A stretch of DNA of 37,549 bases from Bacteroidales bacterium (GTDB taxonomy: Bacteria > Bacteroidota > Bacteroidia > Bacteroidales > JAIORY01). The stretch lies in the NCBI GenBank assembly GCA_021107915.1, contig JAIORY010000231.1, positions 1-37,549 of the forward strand, written 5' to 3'. The notes under the pieces are model-generated. The model ran no database searches. It was not told the DNA's origin and saw only the letters and a program-made list of their open reading frames with translations. Below are positions 28,903-36,640 of the stretch, one piece after another. The position numbers and the translations under genes are program-made. Each line of letters opens with the position of its first letter. Position 1 is the first letter of the stretch.

Positions 28903-29901
28903 ATGAAAACAAGATTATTAATTTTCGCTATCATACCAGTTCTCTTTGTATTAATTGGTTGTAATAGCAACAAAACGAAAAATACGGAAAAAGAAATTCA
29001 GGTTACTTGGGGTGGTCCTAAAAACATTTCAATGTTACCAATTATAGCAGAAAAAAAGGGATTTTTTAAAGAGGAAGGCTTGAACATTGAAACTAAGTAT
29101 TTACAAACCGGCAAAATTGCAATGGATGCACTTTTAAGTAAAGACCTTGATTTTGCGGTAATGGTAGAAACAAATGTTGCCTTTATAGAATACCAGAAAG
29201 GAGCAGATATAGAAGTTATTTGTTCTATTGAGGAAAAATATGATGATGCTATTGTTGCAAGGAAAGATAAAGGCATTAATGAACCTAAAGACTTGGAAGG
29301 TAAAACCGTTGGGATTTTAATCGGGACAACATCTCATGTTTTTGCTGATAGATTTGTAAATTATTACAATCTTGATGCAAGTAAAATCAACTTTATAAAC
29401 TTAGCTCCTCCAGCCATCCAGGCGGGATTATTAACAGGGCAAATAGATGCAGGAAGTGTTTGGCAACCATTCAGGTATAATGTTGAAAAACAACTTGGTG
29501 AAGATGTTATTCAATTCAATGCTAAGGATATTTACAAGGCGTATGGGATAATATCCATCAGGAATCAATTTGGGGAAGAACATCCTGAAACTGTTAAAAA
29601 ATTCCTGGCAGCCTTAATCAAAGCTGAAAACTATGTAAAAACCAATCAAGCTAAATCAATCAAAATTCTAGCGAAAGAATTAGCTATGCAGGAAGAAGTA
29701 TTAAGCGCAATTTGGAGTGAATACATATTGAATGTTAAGCTAGATGCGGAATTATTGACATTAATTAAAGAAGAGGGCGAGTGGATCCATAGCAGCCAAA
29801 AAGGTTTTGAAAATAAACAAGTTCCTTCATACGAAAATGTGCTGAATCCAACTTTTCTTTCAGAACTTAAAAAAGAGAACGCAGAGGAACTCTCAAAATA
29901 A
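28903..29901 (+). CDS. ABC importer substrate-binding lipoprotein (SsuA/NMT1-like)
   Basis: The 332-aa product from the ATG at 28903 has a lipoprotein signal MKTRLLIFAIIPVLFVLIGC (Cys 20). The body is a type-2 periplasmic binding protein of the SsuA/TauA/NMT1-THI5 group: KGFFKEEGLNIETKYLQTGK, DFAVMVETNVAF, DLEGKTVGILIGTTSHVF and LLTGQIDAGSVWQPF. Substrates in this group include sulfonates, nitrate, riboflavin and pyrimidine precursors, and none can be chosen here. It starts 19 bp after the TIR gene and is followed 12 bp later by its permease. Confidence 0.88.
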   Translation: MKTRLLIFAIIPVLFVLIGCNSNKTKNTEKEIQVTWGGPKNISMLPIIAEKKGFFKEEGLNIETKYLQTGKIAMDALLSKDLDFAVMVETNVAFIEYQKGADIEVICSIEEKYDDAIVARKDKGINEPKDLEGKTVGILIGTTSHVFADRFVNYYNLDASKINFINLAPPAIQAGLLTGQIDAGSVWQPFRYNVEKQLGEDVIQFNAKDIYKAYGIISIRNQFGEEHPETVKKFLAALIKAENYVKTNQAKSIKILAKELAMQEEVLSAIWSEYILNVKLDAELLTLIKEEGEWIHSSQKGFENKQVPSYENVLNPTFLSELKKENAEELSK

Positions 29902-29913
29902 TTATCAATTTGA

Positions 29914-30660
29914 ATGAAGAAACTCCTTTTTGTAATAGGGCCAATTGCATTATTAATTCTTTGGTGGATATTAACGAAGTTTGGATTCGCCAATTCTTTT
30001 TTACTTCCGTCACCTGAAGATACTTTTTCAAGATTATTTGGATTATTTTCGTCAGGAGAGGTGTTTAATGATATAAGGTTAACTTTTTATCGGTGGTCAA
30101 TTGGATATCTTTTAGGCTGTGTTGTTGGCATTCCTTTAGGTATTTTAATGGGTTATTCTGAAAAAGTATATAAAAGTTGTGAATTTCTGATTGAATTTTT
30201 CAGGTCCCTACCTGTTACAGCCATGTTCCCTCTATTTTTACTAATGTTTGGAATTGGAGACAGCTCAAAAATTGCCATGACTTTTACAGCAACAGTCTTT
30301 ATTATAATAATAAATAGTGCTTATGGAGTAACACAAACAAAAAAGTCTCGAATTAAAGCTGCCAAAACATTCGGAGCTACAAATTTTCAGATTTTCACTA
30401 ATGTTGTGTTTTATGAATCCCTGCCTCATACCTTGATTGGAATGAGAACAACACTAAGCCTTTCATTGATTGTTGTAATTGTAAGCGAAATGTTTATTGG
30501 TACACAGTTTGGACTTGGGCAACGAATTTATGATGCCTACACCAGAAATTCTGTTGATGAGCTTTATGCTGTGATAGTATTATTGGGAATAATCGGCTAT
30601 TTTTCGAATAAGTTATTTATGTACATGGAAACTAAAATTGCATTTTGGACAGGAAAGTAG
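29914..30660 (+). CDS. ABC importer permease (SsuC/TauC-like)
   Basis: The 248-aa product has about six transmembrane helices and the binding-protein-dependent permease EAA-type loop at about residues 145-165 (AKTFGATNFQIFTNVVFYES). The N-terminus LLPSPEDTFSRLF is typical of the sulfonate/nitrate/taurine branch. The start is ATG at 29914, 12 bp after the binding protein. The end overlaps the start of the ATPase gene by 16 bp. Confidence 0.9.
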   Translation: MKKLLFVIGPIALLILWWILTKFGFANSFLLPSPEDTFSRLFGLFSSGEVFNDIRLTFYRWSIGYLLGCVVGIPLGILMGYSEKVYKSCEFLIEFFRSLPVTAMFPLFLLMFGIGDSSKIAMTFTATVFIIIINSAYGVTQTKKSRIKAAKTFGATNFQIFTNVVFYESLPHTLIGMRTTLSLSLIVVIVSEMFIGTQFGLGQRIYDAYTRNSVDELYAVIVLLGIIGYFSNKLFMYMETKIAFWTGK

Positions 30661-31415
30661 TACATATAAAAGTAGATAAAATATCAAAATCATTTAAAAA
30701 TGATGAAGGTAGAATAGAAGTGCTTAAACATGTAAGCCTGGAAATTTATAAGGGTGAATTTTTAACATTCTTTGGTCCGAATGGCTGTGGAAAGTCGACA
30801 TTAGTAAACATTCTTGCAGGAATTGAAGAGGCTGGAGATGGAGAAATAACCTTTCCGGAAACCAACGGGAAACCGAAAATTGGGTTTGTCTTTCAAAACT
30901 ACCGGGATAGTTTAATGCCCTGGCTAAATGTTGAAAAAAATATCTGTTTCCCATTAAAATTAAAGGGAATAACTAAGAGTGAGCAAAAGGAAAGGTTGAA
31001 AACATTAATATCAGAATTTGAAATTAATATTGACCTGAAATCTAAGGTTTATAATTTATCAGGAGGTCAGGCTCAAATGGTTTCAATCTTACGCGGCTTA
31101 ATTGTTAATCCTGAAATATTGATCATGGATGAACCTTTTTCTGCTCTTGACTATCAGACAAATTTAATGTTGTATGAAGAATTATTAAAAATTTGGAGAA
31201 AGCTTAAGATTACAGTCATTTTAATTTCTCATGAAATTGACGAAGCTATATATCTCGGTGACAGAGTTGCTTTTTTAAGTAAAAAACCCGCTTCAATATT
31301 TAAAGTTTTGAATTCTGATTTACCAAGACCAAGGAAATTGGAAGATATGGGATCGCAAGAGTTTGCTGAATTAAAGAAAAAAGCATTAGAAATATTCAGA
31401 AATACAGCGACGTAA
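30645..31415 (+). CDS. ABC importer ATPase (SsuB/TauB-like)
   Basis: The 256-aa product has Walker A GPNGCGKST (about 44-52), Q-loop FVFQNYRDSLMPW, signature LSGGQ (about 138-142), Walker B ILIMDEPFSALD, and the H-loop in LISHEIDEA. The most N-terminal start available is TTG at 30645, inside the permease gene, and no ATG precedes the first beta-strand. It completes the importer. The 3' end lies 9 bp from the 3' end of the convergent arginase-fold gene, and no terminator is visible between them. Confidence 0.92.
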   Translation: MDRKVVHIKVDKISKSFKNDEGRIEVLKHVSLEIYKGEFLTFFGPNGCGKSTLVNILAGIEEAGDGEITFPETNGKPKIGFVFQNYRDSLMPWLNVEKNICFPLKLKGITKSEQKERLKTLISEFEINIDLKSKVYNLSGGQAQMVSILRGLIVNPEILIMDEPFSALDYQTNLMLYEELLKIWRKLKITVILISHEIDEAIYLGDRVAFLSKKPASIFKVLNSDLPRPRKLEDMGSQEFAELKKKALEIFRNTAT

Positions 31416-31424
31416 TTAAATTTA

Positions 31425-32318
31425 TTATTTAGTTAGATTGGTGTATGAAACAATTTCCATTATAAGATTATTAATCCAATCAACACAATTGTCATTATCT
31501 TTTGATGGTATATAGTTAGCAATGCTAATTCCTGCAATTTCAAAATCTTCTAATAACTGGAGAGTGATATCTGATATCTCTTGTTTTAACAATCCATTAG
31601 AATGTGGAGCATAAACCGGAGGATCTTCCGAAGAGTCAATAACATCCAAATCATAGTGAATGAAAATTGATTTTATCCTATTTTGAATTAACTTTTTTGA
31701 TAATTCAGAAATCTTCTGATCTACATTTTCCTTTAAATTATCACCAGAGTATAATATTATCTTTTGTTTGTCTATAAGTTTTTTCTCTCCTTCATCAAGG
31801 TTTCGCTGCCCTAACATTATAACATTGGATGGTTTAATAAATTCCCTCATTTTATTCAATTCCAGAATTTCCGGGTGACCAAATCCAAGTATATGGGCTA
31901 ATCCCATTCCGTAAAAACAACCACTTGGACTGGTTTCAGGTGTATTAATATCAGCATGAGTATCAAACCAAATTATTCCAACATCATGATTATTAGCTAA
32001 TACGCCATATACAGTACCAATTGTTGATGAATCATCGCCCATTAACACCAATGGAATATTACCAGATTTTACTGTAGTTTGTACTTCTTCCTGTATTACT
32101 CTATTTAATTGTAATATCTCAGGTAAATTCTTAGAATTTGCATATTCACCCTGTGAATGCTCTGGTTTTGGTACTGGTATTTCTATTCTAATAACATTAT
32201 TACTAATACCTTCACCCACCTTTTTTAGTACCGATGATAAAACAACCGGTCCTTTTTCCATTCCACAATTAATATCGGGAGCACCGAGACTGCTTGAAAC
32301 TTCAATTATTTGAAACAT
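31425..32318 (-). CDS. arginase/ureohydrolase-fold protein with altered active site
   Basis: The 297-aa product keeps the ureohydrolase order of motifs but with changes. The usual GGDHS is MGDDS (93-97), so the first Mn ligand His is D96. DTHAD (D119, H121, D123) is intact. The usual SGNxHG is SGCFYG (132-137), replacing the proton-shuttle His by Tyr. DLDVID (D223, D225, D228) is intact. The usual E in the late EVNP-type motif is A267 in IANYIP. Metal binding is plausible, but arginine or agmatine hydrolysis with the standard mechanism is doubtful. It may act on another guanidino, amidine or hydroxy-guanidine compound. It is the last gene of a three-gene operon, 3 bp after the SelO-like gene. 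Confidence 0.85.
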   Translation of the reverse strand: MFQIIEVSSSLGAPDINCGMEKGPVVLSSVLKKVGEGISNNVIRIEIPVPKPEHSQGEYANSKNLPEILQLNRVIQEEVQTTVKSGNIPLVLMGDDSSTIGTVYGVLANNHDVGIIWFDTHADINTPETSPSGCFYGMGLAHILGFGHPEILELNKMREFIKPSNVIMLGQRNLDEGEKKLIDKQKIILYSGDNLKENVDQKISELSKKLIQNRIKSIFIHYDLDVIDSSEDPPVYAPHSNGLLKQEISDITLQLLEDFEIAGISIANYIPSKDNDNCVDWINNLIMEIVSYTNLTK

Positions 32319-32321
32319 ATC

Positions 32322-33446
32322 TTAATGAGGTTTATAAATTGGTTCTCTTTTTGGTAGTTCTTTTATTCTCTCTACTGACAAAACAATTTCGCCAACAGTT
32401 CTTTTAAATATTGGAGTAGAAAATATCCAATTCTCAATATTTATTAATTTATCAACATCCCATCCTCGCTCTGATACCTTTTGTAAAAATACTCTTTTGT
32501 AAGCTTGAAAAATCGTACTATTGTTTAAATAAAACTGAACGGCTTCTTCTTTCGTATCAACTATATGCACAAATGGCAAACTACTTTTAACAACTTCTAC
32601 ATAAGACTGAAGACAAAATCTTTTTAAAAAATCATCGTCCGGTTTTTCTGGTATTCCAACAACTTTAAATGTATCAAAGTCGCATAAAAATAAATCCAGA
32701 TTGCCTTGTTCATCAATATTAATAACATCATTACCAATATTACTGTTAAGCAATCCCCTGAAACCTCCATTAAAATTCATATTTACTAATAGCAAAGCTT
32801 TAGTATAGGTATAAAATGAATTATTAATTCCTGTTAAATTCACTTCCCTTCCCAAGCCATGTCTTAAATCGAATAAATCCGATTTTACCTTTAAATTTAG
32901 CAGACTATCTATTGTTTGATTTTCATATTCAAATCTTGATTCAATTCTTGTTTCTGATACTGTTTTTTCAACAATGCAATATCCTTCTCCAATCGGAAAT
33001 ACAGCAACAGGAATGAGATTAGTTTGTAAATTGTACTTCTTGAAAAAACCATAACCCAGTATTTCTCTAATTACCTGATCTATGGTAAGAATACCATATG
33101 GTATCGTAGTTACTTTAACATTCTCCTCACCAAAAAACATACTCTCGCTTGGGAATTTTCTTTTTTCATGATATGGATTACACCCTTTTAATTTTAGCAT
33201 TTTATCAGATATAAAAGCTGATCTTTCGCCATGTCTATAAGCATATTGAACACCCTTTTCCGACTTTAACCACTTGGCTCTTGATAAAGGAACCTTAAAA
33301 TCATCAATCGAATTTTTGTATAGTTTGTTATCTGAAAGAATTTTTATTTCCCGATTTGATAATTGAACATTATTAATATGCTTACTAACAAAATCGGTAA
33401 TTGAATAAATATTACTTTCAAACTCATATAGCTTTATCTTTTCCAT
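32322..33446 (-). CDS. divergent SelO/YdiU-like (pseudokinase-fold) protein
   Basis: The 374-aa product shows, in order, pieces that resemble the SelO protein AMPylator: LKLKGCNPY (84-92; compare LKGAGxTPYSR), VIREIL (125-130; compare IRExL), a Leu-Ile-Pro strand LIPVAVFPI, GGFRGLLNSN (227-236; compare GxxHGVMNTDN), CDFDTF (255-260; compare the metal-binding DYGPF), and a helical tail with FCLQSYVEV. The length is well below the roughly 480-600 of SelO proteins, and the Asp of NTDN is not aligned. A kinase-like fold that transfers AMP or phosphate is the inference. It is encoded 2 bp after the carbamoyltransferase, so a partnership with it is likely. The start is ATG at 33446. Confidence 0.5.
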   Translation of the reverse strand: MEKIKLYEFESNIYSITDFVSKHINNVQLSNREIKILSDNKLYKNSIDDFKVPLSRAKWLKSEKGVQYAYRHGERSAFISDKMLKLKGCNPYHEKRKFPSESMFFGEENVKVTTIPYGILTIDQVIREILGYGFFKKYNLQTNLIPVAVFPIGEGYCIVEKTVSETRIESRFEYENQTIDSLLNLKVKSDLFDLRHGLGREVNLTGINNSFYTYTKALLLVNMNFNGGFRGLLNSNIGNDVINIDEQGNLDLFLCDFDTFKVVGIPEKPDDDFLKRFCLQSYVEVVKSSLPFVHIVDTKEEAVQFYLNNSTIFQAYKRVFLQKVSERGWDVDKLINIENWIFSTPIFKRTVGEIVLSVERIKELPKREPIYKPH

Positions 33447-33448
33447 AT

Positions 33449-35263
33449 CTATCGCAGGTGTTCAGAAACTGTCTGAAAACTTAAATTCATTCTGGATAAA
33501 AGTTCCAGGTCATGCTCGTTTTTTCTGGCAATCAAATAATTATTCATGACCAAAAAGTCAATTTTTCCTTTGCCAGATGAAAGGAAATTTTCAAGTGCAT
33601 GTTGTGGACTGTGAACAATAGGTTGTCTGATATTAAAAGATGTATTTACTAATATTGGAATTTTGGTTAATTTATGAAACTCTTTAATGAGATTATAAAA
33701 TGGTTTGTTCGAATCTTCTGAAACGACCTGCACTCTACCAGTATTATCATAATGCGTTACTGCCGGGATTTCCCCAATCTTTTCCGGTTTTATTTTATAA
33801 GAAAAAAGCATCCATTTATCAGATTCGGCACCACCTTTAGGTCTGATAAACCAATTATCCACCTCACTTTCCAAAACAGAAGGAGCTAATGGTCTAAACC
33901 ATTTACGTCCTTTAATATCCTGGCTTAATCTCTTTAATATATCACTTCGTCTGGGATCAGATAGAATACTTCTATTACCTAAAGCTCTTGGGCCAAATTC
34001 CATTCTACCCTGATACCAGGCTATTATTGCTCCTTTTGTTAACAGATCAGCGGTTATTGTGTCAATGTTTTCAATCTGAATAAACTGTATTTCATCACAA
34101 TTTGCCAGATACTCACTAATTTGATTATTATCAAATTGCGAACCCAGATATGGTGTAAATAGTTGATGATTAGTATTGCCAACAATATGTTTATCTACAT
34201 AAAGAGCAGCTCCTAATGCAGTTCCCATATCATTAGCTGCTGGTTGAATAAAAATATTTTTAAACTTACTATTTTCGAGAATGTATGTATTGGTAGTACA
34301 ATTAAGAGTAACTCCTCCCGCCATACATAAATTATCTGATCCAGTTAAATCGTGTAGCTTATTTGCCCAAATCAATACTATTTCGTTTGTTAATTTTTGC
34401 ATTGCTGCGGCAAAATCCATGTGATCCTGAGAAAACTCTTCATTTTCTTTTCTTGCTTTAAACCCAAATAATTTTTCATATTCTTCATGTGTTTCATATC
34501 TGAATTGAAATATCTCATCATTAATTTGGAAGTCACCTTCATTGTTGTAGTAAACAAATGACCGAAATTCTTTATAATAATTATCTGGATTTCCATAAGA
34601 TGCAAGAGCCATTAACTTTCCAGCTCCATATTCGCCCATTCCATTTATCAGTGCACTAAGAAATCTAGATGCTTTAGTCCATAGAAAACCAAGCGAATTG
34701 GGATAACCACCTTTTTCTTCAAATATTTGTAATAACCCCTTCCCTCCTTTTGCAAACATTCTGCTATAGTATTCTCCAATTCCATCAATGGTTAAAACAG
34801 CAGAATCCTCAAATGGTGAAACAAAATATGCACTTGCAGCATGACAAACATGATGAGGTATCCAATGCCATTTATTTCTTAAATCAACTCCATATTTACT
34901 TTCTAATATTTCTGGTATTGAGTTAACTAATTTATAATATTTGCTTTCTCCGGAAAGGCTCCCCCAATCTCCTTCAATAACATTACCATTTTGATCAATG
35001 TTTCTGATAAGTCTTTGAATAGGATCAAATGAAAATCCAATGTGATTAATTTCTTTAAAAGTAATATTAGCAAACTTCAAACATTCATTAATTGCTAGAA
35101 ATGGTAATTGATGTGGATTGGTAATTAAAGCTGATTTTCCATGCCTAACCCTGTTTAGTCTTTCTTCTTCAATTGCAAATAATACTTCACCATTTTTTAA
35201 TAAACAGGCTGCCGGTTCATGATAAACAGAATTAATTCCTAATATAAAAGTATCTTTACTCAT
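33449..35263 (-). CDS. NodU/CmcH-type carbamoyltransferase
   Basis: The 604-aa product has both domains of the family. The N-terminal Kae1/YrdC-like acceptor domain begins FILGINSVYHEPAACLLKNG, with AIEEERLNRVRHGK and the metal-binding HHVCHAASAYFVSPF followed by LTIDGIGEYYS. The C-terminal carbamoyltransferase domain has GRMEFGPRALGNRSILSDPR, then WFRPLAPSVL. Such enzymes transfer carbamoyl from carbamoyl phosphate, via carbamoyl-AMP, to a hydroxyl of a sugar or natural product. The acceptor is unknown. It is first in a tight operon with a SelO-like and an arginase-fold gene. The ATG at 35263 lies downstream of a TATTTTTG box and an inverted repeat. Confidence 0.9.
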   Translation of the reverse strand: MSKDTFILGINSVYHEPAACLLKNGEVLFAIEEERLNRVRHGKSALITNPHQLPFLAINECLKFANITFKEINHIGFSFDPIQRLIRNIDQNGNVIEGDWGSLSGESKYYKLVNSIPEILESKYGVDLRNKWHWIPHHVCHAASAYFVSPFEDSAVLTIDGIGEYYSRMFAKGGKGLLQIFEEKGGYPNSLGFLWTKASRFLSALINGMGEYGAGKLMALASYGNPDNYYKEFRSFVYYNNEGDFQINDEIFQFRYETHEEYEKLFGFKARKENEEFSQDHMDFAAAMQKLTNEIVLIWANKLHDLTGSDNLCMAGGVTLNCTTNTYILENSKFKNIFIQPAANDMGTALGAALYVDKHIVGNTNHQLFTPYLGSQFDNNQISEYLANCDEIQFIQIENIDTITADLLTKGAIIAWYQGRMEFGPRALGNRSILSDPRRSDILKRLSQDIKGRKWFRPLAPSVLESEVDNWFIRPKGGAESDKWMLFSYKIKPEKIGEIPAVTHYDNTGRVQVVSEDSNKPFYNLIKEFHKLTKIPILVNTSFNIRQPIVHSPQHALENFLSSGKGKIDFLVMNNYLIARKNEHDLELLSRMNLSFQTVSEHLR

Positions 35264-35304
35264 TCAATTATTAAGTTAAAACATTAAAATTAAAAATTAG
35301 GAGA

Positions 35305-35312
35305 CAAAAATA
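35305..35312 (-). promoter_or_regulatory. -7 promoter box for the carbamoyltransferase operon
   Basis: On the minus strand TATTTTTG matches TAnnTTTG and lies 41 bases before the ATG at 35263. The inverted repeat at 35321-35339 sits just upstream of it. Confidence 0.45.
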
Positions 35313-35320
35313 ATAAAGTA

Positions 35321-35339
35321 ATGTAGAATTATACTACAT
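35321..35339. promoter_or_regulatory. operator-like inverted repeat upstream of the carbamoyltransferase operon
   Basis: The sequence atgtagaattatactacat has 6-bp arms ATGTAG and CTACAT around a 7-bp AT spacer. It lies just upstream of the predicted -7 box of the operon, where a regulator could bind. The word TGTAGTATAA also occurs after the promoter boxes at 35591 and 36291. Confidence 0.35.
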
Positions 35340-35422
35340 TTTTGAAATTAATTGAGCTATACTCACACAGCTAACCACCTTTCTAATCCCCCAAAAACCA
35401 AACCCCAACAAAGTTTTTTCCA

Positions 35423-35608
35423 TCAAATCATCTTCCCAATCCTCGAATTTACCAGTATTCCGCTTAAAATTCCAATAGAGGTTTCGTATCCGAAGACTTT
35501 TAGTTTTTCGGAAATCTTTGTTTTTCTTTTGCACCGAGGTTTGATTTGATAATTTTCGTAGCATAGTTATTTATACATAAAGAATTATTGTAAATTTGTA
35601 GTATAAAA
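35423..35608. repeat. 186-bp direct repeat, copy 1 (3'-gene fragment plus promoter)
   Basis: This is near-identical over its length to 36123-36308. On the minus strand it is a degenerate copy of the last ~45 codons of the gene at 37167-37549, with frame breaks. Its right end holds taaatttg (35591-35598), a TAnnTTTG box on the plus strand, just ahead of the antitoxin gene at 35619. The rest of the 355-bp gap left of this copy shows no gene. Confidence 0.85.
35591..35598 (+). promoter_or_regulatory. -7 promoter box for the antitoxin-like gene
   Basis: TAAATTTG matches TAnnTTTG and is followed by tagtataaaa. It lies 20 bases ahead of the ATG at 35619 and is part of the duplicated 186-bp repeat. 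Confidence 0.5.
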
Positions 35609-35618
35609 AGTTATCATT

Positions 35619-35939
35619 ATGAAACATTTAGAAATAAAACAAAACGAACAAAATTATCCTGATTTATTTGAAAAAGACAATACCGAGCCTTTTTTAGTTG
35701 AAAATAGCAAAGGCAATCATTTTTTAGTTTTACCATTGCAACAAATGAATTGGCAGGAAATATTTTTTCAGTTATATCAATTACCTTCAAATTTGTTTTT
35801 ACATAAAAAAGAAGTGAAAACAAATTATGATAATATTGAGAATTTATGTGGTTCTATGGAAGGGTTGTTATCATCAAGTAATAGTTTTGCGCAAAACAAA
35901 CAAAATGAAATTGATTTGGAAAATAAAAAGTGGAAGTAA
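35619..35939 (+). CDS. antitoxin-like protein (partner of a PIN-type toxin remnant)
   Basis: The 106-aa product has an N-terminal strand-rich part ending in LVENSKGNHFLVLPLQQMNW, as in Phd/AbrB-style antitoxins, and a charged tail LCGSMEGLLSSSNSFAQNKQ NEIDLENKKW of the type seen before VapC-like toxins. The stop overlaps the next ATG (TAATG), a hallmark of toxin-antitoxin pairs. The downstream toxin frame is broken. The call depends on overall form and context rather than a clear domain match. Confidence 0.55.
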   Translation: MKHLEIKQNEQNYPDLFEKDNTEPFLVENSKGNHFLVLPLQQMNWQEIFFQLYQLPSNLFLHKKEVKTNYDNIENLCGSMEGLLSSSNSFAQNKQNEIDLENKKWK

Positions 35940-36035
35940 TGAAAACATATATTCTTGATGCTGTTGAAAAAAACTCAAAACTTAAATTTTATTGGTTGCG
36001 ATGAAACCATTGCTTTAAAAGAAACAAAAAATTGA
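35939..36035 (+). pseudogene. PIN-domain toxin remnant
   Basis: The frame opens MKTYILDA, the usual start of PIN toxins up to the first catalytic Asp, then breaks. After a frame change LNFIGCDETIALKETKN resembles the PIN C-terminal strand with its late acidic residue. About 80-90 central residues are missing. The remaining DNA to 36122 shows no gene. Confidence 0.45.
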
Positions 36036-36122
36036 TACTGATTATGAAGTTCAGTTTTTTTATTGTTGGCAACCATTTTTTAGAAATACAGAGTAAAAGA
36101 AAAAGATAGGAAAACTTATCTT

Positions 36123-36308
36123 TCAAATCATCTTCCCAATCCTCGAATTACCCAGTATCCCGCTTAAAATTCCAATAGAAGTTTCGTATCAAAAGACTTT
36201 TAATTTTTCGGCAATCTTTGTTTTTCTTTTGCGCCGAGGCTTGATTTGATAATTTTCGTAGCATAATTTTTAATACGTAAATAATTATTGTAAATTTGTA
36301 GTATAAAA
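36123..36308. repeat. 186-bp direct repeat, copy 2
   Basis: It has the same structure and length as 35423-35608, 700 bp further on. It again holds a degenerate 3' fragment of the gene at 37167-37549 on the minus strand and a plus-strand TAAATTTG box (36291-36298) ahead of the nucleotidyltransferase gene. Confidence 0.85.
36291..36298 (+). promoter_or_regulatory. -7 promoter box for the nucleotidyltransferase gene
   Basis: TAAATTTG matches TAnnTTTG, 18 bases ahead of the GTG at 36317. It is duplicated from, or the source of, the box at 35591-35598. Confidence 0.5.
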
Positions 36309-36316
36309 TAGAAATA

Positions 36317-36640
36317 GTGAAAACAAATATTAAAATTCTAAAAAAACTAAAGAAATCTCTTATTAACAAGTTTGGAGAAAACATAAAAGAAGTGATTTTA
36401 TTTGGTTCCCATGTAACAGGCAAGGCTCACGAAAATTCCGATTATGATGTATTGGTTATATTAAACAATGATTATAACTGGAAATATAAGAGAGAAATCT
36501 TACACGTTTGTTATGATATTGAATTAGAACACGATATTTTTATTGATATTAAAATTATTTCTATTAATGAGTTAAATCATTCTATTAAAGGGCAGCATCC
36601 TTTATACGAAGAAGCTTTAAATAAAGGAATACTAATATGA
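36317..36640 (+). CDS. MNT-type minimal nucleotidyltransferase (antitoxin-type)
   Basis: The 107-aa product starts at GTG 36317. The nucleotidyltransferase signature is VILFGSHVTGKAHENSDYDV (about 30-49), with GS and the DxD pair (D47 and D49), and a third carboxylate is likely in HDIFIDIKI. In MntA/HepT systems the nucleotidyltransferase AMPylates and silences the HEPN toxin. Its TGA overlaps the ATG of a HEPN frame (ATGA), but that frame is damaged. It therefore appears to be an antitoxin left without its toxin. Confidence 0.85.
   Translation: MKTNIKILKKLKKSLINKFGENIKEVILFGSHVTGKAHENSDYDVLVILNNDYNWKYKREILHVCYDIELEHDIFIDIKIISINELNHSIKGQHPLYEEALNKGILI

Noticed and set aside
31425-32318. Calling the gene rocF or speB (arginase or agmatinase)
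   Set aside because: The GGDHS His, the loop His and the late Glu are all replaced, so the standard activity cannot be assumed.
35334-35564. Minus-strand 76-codon reading frame, with a similar 91-codon frame at 36148-36423
   Set aside because: Both run through the 186-bp repeats in a frame different from the true source gene at 37167-37549. They are chance frames over degenerate copies.
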